43,951 nucleotides of DNA. It comes from an uncultured Oscillospiraceae bacterium. Lineage in GTDB: Bacteria; Bacillota; Clostridia; Oscillospirales; Oscillospiraceae. Under the pieces are notes generated by a model. It was given only the letters and a program-made list of their open reading frames with translations. It ran no database searches and had not been told where the DNA came from. The stretch lies in NCBI GenBank assembly GCA_934573935.1, contig CAKTMO010000013.1, positions 1 to 43,951 on the forward strand, read 5' to 3'. The translations under genes were made by a program, and so were the position numbers. This document shows positions 1-6,506 of the stretch, piece by piece (the first letter of the stretch is position 1; each line of letters starts with the position of its first letter).

Positions 1-1305
1 TTTGATCTGGGCATCGGCATGATCCACCAGCACTTCAAGCTGGTCGATCTGTTCACCGCCACCGAGAATATCATTCTCGGTCTCGAGGGTAAGCTGGATC
101 TGAACAATGCCCGCAAAAAGGTCAAGGACATCTGCGACAGATACGGCTTTGACATCGACCCCGACATGAAGATCTACGACATGTCCGTTTCCCAGAAGCA
201 GACGGTCGAGATCGTCAAGGTGCTGTACCGCGGCGCGGATATCCTGATCCTGGATGAGCCCACCGCCGTGCTGACCCCGCAGGAGACGGACAAGCTCTTT
301 GCCGTCATGCGCAACATGAAGGCCGACGGCAAATCCCTTATCATCATCACCCACAAGCTGCATGAGGTGCTGGACGTGTCCGACCGCGTGGCCGTGCTGC
401 GCAAGGGCGAGTATATCGGCGACGTGCAGACCAAGGATGCCGACCAGCAGTCCCTGACCGATATGATGGTGGGCCACAGCGTCACCCTGAATATCAACCG
501 GCCCGAGCCCATCAACGTCACGCCCCGCCTGAAGCTGGACGGCCTGACCGTGTTTGACGAGCTGGGCGTCAAGCGTCTGGACAACGTCAGCTTTACCATC
601 AACGCCGGCGAAGTGCTGGGCGTGGCAGGCGTGGCAGGCTCCGGCCAGCGCGAGCTGCTGGAATCCATCGCGGGCCTGTACCCCATCCAGTCCGGCTCCG
701 TCACCTTCTTCCCGCCTGAGGAAAATGGCCAATCGCTGGAGCTGGTGGGCAAGGATCCCATGGATATCCGCAAGGCCGGTATCGCCATGAGCTTCGTCCC
801 CGAGGATCGTCTGGGCATGGGTCTGGTGGGCTCCATGGGCATGACCGGCAACATGATGCTGCGCTCCTGGCGTAAGGGTAAGGGCGCGTTCCTGAACCGC
901 AAGGATCCGGAAGCACTGGCCCAGCGCATCTGGCAGGAGCTGGAGGTCGTCACTCCCAGCACCAGCTTCCCCGTCCGCCGCATGTCCGGCGGTAACGTGC
1001 AGAAGGTTCTGGTGGGCCGTGAGATCGCCCAGCAGCCCTCTGTGCTGATGACCGCCTACGCTGTCCGCGGTCTGGATATCAATACATCCTATACCATTTA
1101 CAATCTGCTGACCGAGCAGAAGATGAAGGGCGTGGCCGTCGTTTACGTCGGCGAGGATCTGGACGTGCTGCTGGAGCTGTGCGACCGGATCGTGGTGCTC
1201 TGCGGCGGACAGGTGTCCGGCGTGGTGGACGCCCGTAAGACCAACAAGCTTGAAGTGGGCGCTCTGATGACCCGTGTGGAAGGAGGCGCGAAGGAAAATG
1301 CGTAA
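1..1305 (+). CDS. Nucleoside/BMP-family ABC transporter ATP-binding protein (5' truncated by window)
   Basis: The reading frame is open from base 1, so the true start and the first Walker A lie outside the window; the earliest ATG is at 19. The protein is a tandem-ATPase of the sugar/nucleoside importer class. It opens with the GMIHQHFKLV motif typical of this family. Domain 1 shows signature MSVSQKQ and Walker B ILILDEPTAVLTP. Domain 2 shows a degenerate P-loop (GVAGVAGSGQREL), signature MSGGN and a Walker B where the usual acidic pair is replaced (LMTAYAVRGLD), so domain 2 is probably hydrolytically weak, as known in relatives. The next two genes are its permeases. The lipoprotein that binds substrate is expected upstream, off the window. 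The substrate is inferred to be a nucleoside from family and from the deaminase at 3462. Confidence 0.9.
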   Translation, partial: FDLGIGMIHQHFKLVDLFTATENIILGLEGKLDLNNARKKVKDICDRYGFDIDPDMKIYDMSVSQKQTVEIVKVLYRGADILILDEPTAVLTPQETDKLFAVMRNMKADGKSLIIITHKLHEVLDVSDRVAVLRKGEYIGDVQTKDADQQSLTDMMVGHSVTLNINRPEPINVTPRLKLDGLTVFDELGVKRLDNVSFTINAGEVLGVAGVAGSGQRELLESIAGLYPIQSGSVTFFPPEENGQSLELVGKDPMDIRKAGIAMSFVPEDRLGMGLVGSMGMTGNMMLRSWRKGKGAFLNRKDPEALAQRIWQELEVVTPSTSFPVRRMSGGNVQKVLVGREIAQQPSVLMTAYAVRGLDINTSYTIYNLLTEQKMKGVAVVYVGEDLDVLLELCDRIVVLCGGQVSGVVDARKTNKLEVGALMTRVEGGAKENA

Positions 1306-2386
1306 ACAATCCCTTTTTCATATTTCCAAGCGTGACGCCCTTCCTCTGGGCAAGGCACTGCTGATCCGCGGTGGTATCCTGCTGCTGGCTCTAGTGTTCT
1401 GCGGTCTGGTCACGACGCTGCTGACCGGCCAGAACCCCATCAGCGTGTACGGCACTATTCTGGAGGGTGCCTTCGGCACCGGCCGCCGTATCGGCGTCAC
1501 CGCCCGTAACGTGGCGATGCTGCTGGGTATCTCTCTGGCCGTGACTCCCGCCTTCAAAATGCGCTTCTGGAACATCGGCGCCGAGGGTCAGACCCTGATC
1601 GGCTGCCTGGCCACCACCGCCTGCATGATCATGCTGGACGACAAGCTGCCCAACGCCGCGCTGATCCTAGTATCCCTGATCGCCGCGCTGCTGGCCGGCG
1701 CCCTGTGGGGCTTCCTGCCCGCCTTCTTCAAGGCCAAGTGGAACACCAACGAGACCCTGTTCACCCTGATGATGAACTACATCGCCATGCAGTTGGCCTC
1801 CTTCTTCATCATTATCTGGGAGGTGCCCAAGGGCGCCGGTAAGATCGGTATCATCAACCAGTCTACCCGCGCAGGCTGGCTGCCGGAGCTCGGCAACGCC
1901 TACCTGCTGCCCATCCTGATCGTGGCCATCATGACCGGCCTGATGTACATCTATCTCCAATACAGCAAGCACGGCTACGAGATCGCCGTTGTGGGCGAGA
2001 GCCAGCGCACCGCCAGCTACGCCGGTATCAAGGTGGATCGCGTCATCATCCGCACCATGGTGCTCTCCGGCGCGCTGTGCGCCCTGATGGGCTTCATGAT
2101 GACCGCCGGCGTGGACCACACCCTGACCACCACCATCGTGGACAGCCGCGGCTTCACCGCCGTCATGGTCTCCTGGATGTCCAAGTTCAACCCCTTCATC
2201 ATGATCGCCGCTTCCCTGCTGCTGGTGACAATGGATCGCGGTGCCAGCGAGGTGGCCAGCGCCCTGAGCCTGAACCACTCCTTCGCGGATATTCTGACCG
2301 GTATCATCCTGTTCTTCATTATTGCTACCGAGTTCTTTATCACCTATAAAGTCACCCTGCGTAAGAACAGCAAGAAGGAGGCGTAA
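1298..2386 (+). CDS. ABC transporter permease, BMP/nucleoside type (NupP/YufP-like)
   Basis: An integral membrane permease of about 362 residues with 8 or more hydrophobic stretches. It belongs to the branched-chain amino acid/ribose-type permease superfamily. The FWNIGAEGQ motif near residue 85 is characteristic of the nucleoside-type permeases that pair with tandem-ATPase proteins. I chose the ATG at 1298 because AGGAGG lies at 1281-1286; an in-frame GTG at 1274 would add eight residues and has no better ribosome site. It overlaps the stop of the ATPase gene by 8 bases and is separated from the second permease by 3 bases, so all three are translationally coupled. It forms one half of the heterodimeric channel. 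Confidence 0.9.
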   Translation: MRKQSLFHISKRDALPLGKALLIRGGILLLALVFCGLVTTLLTGQNPISVYGTILEGAFGTGRRIGVTARNVAMLLGISLAVTPAFKMRFWNIGAEGQTLIGCLATTACMIMLDDKLPNAALILVSLIAALLAGALWGFLPAFFKAKWNTNETLFTLMMNYIAMQLASFFIIIWEVPKGAGKIGIINQSTRAGWLPELGNAYLLPILIVAIMTGLMYIYLQYSKHGYEIAVVGESQRTASYAGIKVDRVIIRTMVLSGALCALMGFMMTAGVDHTLTTTIVDSRGFTAVMVSWMSKFNPFIMIAASLLLVTMDRGASEVASALSLNHSFADILTGIILFFIIATEFFITYKVTLRKNSKKEA

Positions 2387-2389
2387 CAG

Positions 2390-3388
2390 ATGGGCTTTGA
2401 TTTTGTATCTTTCTTCCCCCGTGCGGTCATGCAGGGCATTCCCCTGCTGTTCGGCAGCACCGGCGAGATCCTGACGGAAAAATCCGGCAACCTGAACCTT
2501 GGTATCCCCGGCATCATGTATGTGGGCGGCATCAGCGGCGTCATCGGCTCGTTCTTCTATGAGCAGTCCGTCCCCGCCGCCGAAATGAACGGCTTCCTTG
2601 CCATCATGATCCCCATTCTCTGCTCTCTGCTGGGCTCTCTGCTGATGGGCCTGCTGTACTGCTTTCTGACCGTTACGCTACGTGCCAACCAGAACGTGAC
2701 CGGTCTGGCCATGACCACCTTCGGCGTGGGCGTGGGCAACTTCTTCGGCGGCTCCCTCATCAAGCTGACCAACAGTGAAGTCCCCTCCATTGCCCTGTCC
2801 AACACCAGTCTGTTCTTCAAGACCACTCTGCCCGGCGCCGGCAGCACCGGCTGGTTCGGCCAGCTGTTCCTGTCCTACGGTTTCCTGGCCTATGTGGCCA
2901 TCATCATCGCGTTGGGCGCGTCCTACTTCCTGAACCACACCCGTCCCGGCCTGCACCTGCGCGCCGTGGGCGAGAGTGCCTCCACTGCCGACGCCGCCGG
3001 TATCAACGTGACCAAGTACAAGTACCTGGCCACCTGCATCGGCTCCATGATCGCAGGGCTGGGCGGCCTGTACTACGTCATGGACTACGCCAACGGCGTG
3101 TGGTCCAACAACGCCTTCGGTGACCGCGGCTGGCTGGCTATCGCGCTGGTCATCTTCACCATCTGGCGTCCCAATGTCAGCATTCTGGCCTCCATCCTGT
3201 TCGGCGGCCTGTACATCATCAACATCTATCTGCCCACCCCCGGCGGTCAGATGGCTGTCAAGGAGCTGTACAAGATGCTGCCCTACGTCATCACCCTGCT
3301 GGTGCTGATCGTCGTCTCCCTGCGTAAAAAGCGGGAGGATCAGCCCCCCGCGTCCCTCGGTCTCTCCTACTTCCGCGAGGAACGCTGA
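2390..3388 (+). CDS. ABC transporter permease, BMP/nucleoside type (NupQ/YufQ-like)
   Basis: Second permease of the importer, 332 residues, highly hydrophobic. It carries the family hallmark GEILTEKSGNLNLGIPG near its N-terminus and the EAA-like loop HTRPGLHLRAVGE around residue 185, where the ATPase docks in relatives. The start codon follows AAGGAG at 2375-2380 inside the end of the previous gene. It is the last gene before a strong hairpin terminator at 3398. It is paralogous to the preceding permease only at the level of fold, as expected for heterodimeric nucleoside importers. The exact substrate cannot be told from sequence. Confidence 0.9.
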   Translation: MGFDFVSFFPRAVMQGIPLLFGSTGEILTEKSGNLNLGIPGIMYVGGISGVIGSFFYEQSVPAAEMNGFLAIMIPILCSLLGSLLMGLLYCFLTVTLRANQNVTGLAMTTFGVGVGNFFGGSLIKLTNSEVPSIALSNTSLFFKTTLPGAGSTGWFGQLFLSYGFLAYVAIIIALGASYFLNHTRPGLHLRAVGESASTADAAGINVTKYKYLATCIGSMIAGLGGLYYVMDYANGVWSNNAFGDRGWLAIALVIFTIWRPNVSILASILFGGLYIINIYLPTPGGQMAVKELYKMLPYVITLLVLIVVSLRKKREDQPPASLGLSYFREER

Positions 3389-3397
3389 CGCTGTACC

Positions 3398-3433
3398 AAA
3401 AGAGTGGGCCGTTTACCGGCCCACTCTTTTTCC
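3398..3433 (+). terminator. Rho-independent terminator of the ABC importer operon
   Basis: A 14-bp stem (AAAAGAGTGGGCCG and its complement) with a 5-base loop is followed by T residues. It sits 10 bases after the permease stop and 29 bases before the deaminase start, so it should limit, but perhaps not abolish, read-through into the deaminase. Confidence 0.85.
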
Positions 3434-3461
3434 ATACTATTTTTGAAAAGGAGACATCGCC

Positions 3462-4817
3462 ATGTCCACTCTGCTGATCCGGAATATCGCCCAGCTGGTC
3501 ACCTGTGACGACAGCGACCGCCTGCTGACCAACGTGGATCTCTACTGTGAAAACGGCTTCATCCAGGCCATCGGTGAAAACCTGACCGTCACCGCCGACG
3601 AGACCATCGACGGCAGCCACATGCTCTGCTACCCCGGCCTTGTCAACACCCACCACCATCTCTATCAGGTCTTCTCCCGCAATCTGCCCCAGGTGCAGAA
3701 CATGGAGCTGTTCGACTGGCTGAAGACCCTGTACGAGATCTGGAAGCATCTGGACGAAGACGTGATCCGCCTGTCCAGCCTTACCGGCATGGGAGAGCTG
3801 ATGAAACACGGCTGCACCACCTGCTTCGACCATCACTACGTGTTCCCCGCCCACAGCGGCGACCTGCTGGGCGCCCAGCTGGCGGCGGCCCAGGAGCTGG
3901 GCATCCGCATGTACCTCAGCCGCGGCAGCATGGACTTAAGTGTCAAAGACGGTGGCCTGCCCCCCGACAGCGTGGTGCAGACGGTGGATGAGATCATGGC
4001 CGACTCCATCCGCTGCATCGAGAAGTACCACGATCCCGCCTACGGCTCCATGCACCGCGTGGCGCTGGCCCCCTGCTCCCCCTTCTCCGTGTCGGCGGAG
4101 CTGCTGCGGCAAAGCGCCATTCTGGCGCGGCAGTACCACGTCCGCCTCCACACCCACCTGTGCGAGACGAAGGACGAGGAAAACTTCATGCTCTCGCGTG
4201 AGGGCGTCCGCCCCCTGGCCTACATGGAGCGCCTGGGCTGGATCGGCGACGACGTCTGGTTCGCCCACGGCATCCACTTCAACGACGAAGAGCTGCGCCT
4301 GCTGGCGGACACCGGCACCGGCGTGGCCCACTGCCCCATCAGCAACATGAAGCTCTCCAGCGGCATCGCCCGCGTGCCGGAAATGCTGCAATTGGGCGTG
4401 CCCGTGGGCCTGGCCGTGGACGGCAGCGCCAGCAACGACGGCTCCAGCCTGATGGAAGAGCTGCGGGTAGCCTTCCTGCTGCACCGCCTCAACGCCAGCA
4501 AGGCCGCCCCCAGCGGCTACGACATCCTGAAAATGGCCACCCGCGGCAGTGCCCGCCTGCTGGGCCGCGACGACATCGGCCAGCTATCGGTGGGCAAGTG
4601 CGCCGACCTGTTCCTGATCGACAGCCGCCGTCTGGAACTGGTGGGCTCCTGCTTCGACGCCAAGTCCGTGCTGGGCACCGTGGGCGTCCGCGGCGCGGTA
4701 GATTACACCGTGGTACACGGCAAGATCACCGTCCGCCAGGGCCGTCTGGTCACCGTGGACGAAGCGCGCGTGGCGGAGGAAGCCAACCGCAAATGCAAAG
4801 CCTATCTGGCGCAATAA
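3462..4817 (+). CDS. 8-oxoguanine deaminase-like amidohydrolase
   Basis: A 451-residue metal-dependent amidohydrolase of the SsnA/TrzN/guanine deaminase branch, predicted to deaminate an oxidised purine such as 8-oxoguanine in the cytoplasm. Visible metal and catalytic motifs are HxH in NTHHHLYQ (residues 63-69), LHTHLCE (about 228), FAHGIHF (about 268) and AVDGSASND (about 324). The N-terminal VLYCEN/IGEN strands and the C-terminal ADLFLID segment form the small beta-sandwich usual for the family. The start follows AAAAGGAG at 3446-3453. The position behind a nucleoside importer supports purine salvage. Annotation pipelines often call such proteins hydroxyatrazine hydrolases; I prefer 8-oxoguanine deaminase because of length and motif spacing, but substrate is an inference. 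Confidence 0.8.
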   Translation: MSTLLIRNIAQLVTCDDSDRLLTNVDLYCENGFIQAIGENLTVTADETIDGSHMLCYPGLVNTHHHLYQVFSRNLPQVQNMELFDWLKTLYEIWKHLDEDVIRLSSLTGMGELMKHGCTTCFDHHYVFPAHSGDLLGAQLAAAQELGIRMYLSRGSMDLSVKDGGLPPDSVVQTVDEIMADSIRCIEKYHDPAYGSMHRVALAPCSPFSVSAELLRQSAILARQYHVRLHTHLCETKDEENFMLSREGVRPLAYMERLGWIGDDVWFAHGIHFNDEELRLLADTGTGVAHCPISNMKLSSGIARVPEMLQLGVPVGLAVDGSASNDGSSLMEELRVAFLLHRLNASKAAPSGYDILKMATRGSARLLGRDDIGQLSVGKCADLFLIDSRRLELVGSCFDAKSVLGTVGVRGAVDYTVVHGKITVRQGRLVTVDEARVAEEANRKCKAYLAQ

Positions 4818-4855
4818 CCAAAGCCCCCGCCCCCCACATTGACCGCACCATCACG

Positions 4856-4891
4856 CAAAAAAAGACATCCCAAGCGGGATGTCTTTTTTGC
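4856..4891. terminator. Bidirectional terminator between convergent genes
   Basis: A-rich tract, 8-bp stem AGACATCC/GGATGTCT with a short loop, then a T-tract. It serves both the deaminase (+) and the surface protein at 4925 (-). The flank (CACGCAAAAAAAGACA) is repeated almost exactly at the terminator of the next surface protein (6428-6443). Confidence 0.85.
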
Positions 4892-4924
4892 ACACGGCGC
4901 GGGGAGAGCGCCGCGGGTGTCGGT

Positions 4925-6202
4925 TTACTGTGCGCGCTTCTTGCCCATCCAGGCCATGCCCAGGGTGGAGGTCAGGGCCATGCCCACATACAGGGCCACA
5001 CCGCCGTCAAAGGTCTTGGCAGAGGTGACGTCATTGCCCTTTGCGGGGGTCTCGGTAGTGGTGGTCGTGGCGGGATAGCGGCGGTTGGTGTGGGCGGGCT
5101 GCTCCGGCTCCACGGGGGTGGGGTCGGGCTCGGGGATGACGGGATCAGGATTGGGATCCGTCTCTGTGCAGACGATGTTCACATTCGTCGTATTGTCCGC
5201 GCCATAGCAGAACACCGTCACATTCAGGGCCGTATAGGGCGCTCTGGTCCCTGCGCCCTCCTGCACCACCGTTGCCGCAGGCACCAGCTTGCCGTTGATG
5301 CGGCAGTTGGTCAGCGTATACACCGTGGTGCCGCCATCCGAATTCAGCAGGCCAAACAGATAGCCGCTTTCGGCAGGCCAGCTGTTGTCCGTCGCGCTCT
5401 TGGCGATCATCACATCCTTCACGCTGCACTTTTCATATGCACCGCCGCAGCCGGTATCAACACGGTCATCGGAATTGCATACATAACCCGCAATACCGCC
5501 CACACGCTTATTGGACGCATAAAGCTTCGTATTCTCAATGGTGATATTGTTGATCTCCTTGCCGTTCAGCGAATAGCCCACGACACCACCCACATTCTTC
5601 ACGCCGTTTACCGTGCTGCGCGTAATGGTAATGCCATTGATCTCGCTGAACAGATTAGCGGCACCCGCCAGCACAGCCACATTCTCGTTGCCGGTAACGG
5701 AAGCCCCGTCAAACTTCAGGTTCTTGATACACAGTCCCTGCTCTCTGCCGGACCGCAGGAAACCGAAAAAGCCGACATTATTGCTATTGCTGTTGCTGTT
5801 GATCGTCATGTTGCGGATGGTATGTCCCTGCCCGTCAAAGGTGCCGTTGAACTGCCACGGGGCGTTTTCGCCGCCGATGGGCTCCCAATTCGCCTCGCCG
5901 CTCATGTCAATGTCGTCGTCCAGCACGATGGTATAGCCGTAATAGGCTTCCGTCTCCAGCGCCCCATTGGCACCCTGTCCCCAGTAGTTGCCCACAGGCG
6001 TCCACTGGGGATTCTGCAGATTTTCACGGAATTCTTTCAGGCCTTCCAGATTCTTGATGTGCCACACATATTTGTCTGTCGCATCCTGATAGAAATTCTC
6101 CGATGCCGGCGTGCCGCCCGTCCCCGCGTCGTCCGCCCAGGCCACGGCACACAAGCTCAGGCACATGACCAGCGCCAGCAGAACACTGATAAGTTTCTTC
6201 AT
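4925..6202 (-). CDS. Secreted surface protein with GLUG-like beta-helix repeats and C-terminal anchor tail
   Basis: A 425-residue exported protein. Residues 1-23 form a signal peptide ending AWA. Residues about 110-330 contain repeated GLUG-like motifs (FNGTFDGQGHTI, NVGGVVGYS, RVGGIAGYV) expected to fold as a right-handed beta-helix, as in adhesins and IgA-protease-like proteins. A proline/acidic spacer (about 345-370) leads to NRRYPATTTT, an SAKTFD motif, a hydrophobic segment and a GKKR end. I read this tail as an atypical sortase-like or membrane anchor; no LPxTG is present. The start follows GGGAGA. Tail, leader and promoter closely match those of the neighbour at 6507. The ligand or role is unknown; adhesion is a guess. 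Confidence 0.8.
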   Translation of the reverse strand: MKKLISVLLALVMCLSLCAVAWADDAGTGGTPASENFYQDATDKYVWHIKNLEGLKEFRENLQNPQWTPVGNYWGQGANGALETEAYYGYTIVLDDDIDMSGEANWEPIGGENAPWQFNGTFDGQGHTIRNMTINSNSNSNNVGFFGFLRSGREQGLCIKNLKFDGASVTGNENVAVLAGAANLFSEINGITITRSTVNGVKNVGGVVGYSLNGKEINNITIENTKLYASNKRVGGIAGYVCNSDDRVDTGCGGAYEKCSVKDVMIAKSATDNSWPAESGYLFGLLNSDGGTTVYTLTNCRINGKLVPAATVVQEGAGTRAPYTALNVTVFCYGADNTTNVNIVCTETDPNPDPVIPEPDPTPVEPEQPAHTNRRYPATTTTTETPAKGNDVTSAKTFDGGVALYVGMALTSTLGMAWMGKKRAQ

Positions 6203-6240
6203 GATTCATTCTCCCTTACGTAAAATTTTGATATCTGCCT

Positions 6241-6288
6241 CGTTTCAATAAAAAAGAAATTGAAACGGCAACAGCCCATGGGCTGTTG
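6241..6288 (-). promoter_or_regulatory. Two tandem hairpins in the 5' leader of the 4925-6202 gene
   Basis: On the transcript, CAACAGCCCATGGGCTGTTG (6269-6288) is followed by a CGTTTCAAT...ATTGAAACG hairpin (6241-6267), both lying between the promoter and the ribosome site. The neighbouring surface gene has the same arrangement with different stem sequences but the same GCCCATGGGC core, which points to a conserved RNA or protein-binding element. Confidence 0.55.
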
Positions 6289-6301
6289 TGATACGTATTC
6301 A

Positions 6302-6329
6302 ATTATAGCACCGTCCGCCAAAAAGTCAC
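6302..6329 (-). promoter_or_regulatory. Promoter of the 4925-6202 surface gene
   Basis: GTGACT (-35, 6324-6329), 16-base spacer, TATAAT (-10, 6302-6307) on the minus strand. The same two boxes with the same spacing precede the second surface gene. The leader is about 95 bases. The rest of 6203-6506 holds only this promoter, the leader hairpins and the terminator of the next gene. Confidence 0.7.
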
Positions 6330-6434
6330 GTCTTTTCGGACATTTCGCAGACGTTCTCCTTTTTACACAAAAAACATCCCACCTTTCTTGTACGACATGA
6401 CGAAAAATTCCCCGCATGCACCGCACCACGCAAA

Positions 6435-6464
6435 AAAAGACACCCCAAAATGGGGTGTCTTTTC
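6435..6464 (-). terminator. Terminator of the 988-aa-frame surface gene
   Basis: On the minus strand AAAAGACACCCC...GGGGTGTCTTTTTTT makes a perfect stem followed by seven T residues, 43 bases past the stop of the gene at 6507. Its A/T flank is nearly the same as that of the terminator at 4856. Confidence 0.85.
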
Positions 6465-6506
6465 CCACAGCAGAGCGGGGAGAGCGCCGCTGTGCCCGAT
6501 AGTGAT

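Noticed and set aside
4598..6223. A 541-codon plus-strand frame running from the deaminase gene through the surface gene
   Set aside because: It crosses the end of the real deaminase gene in another frame and passes through a bidirectional terminator; no domain is recognisable.
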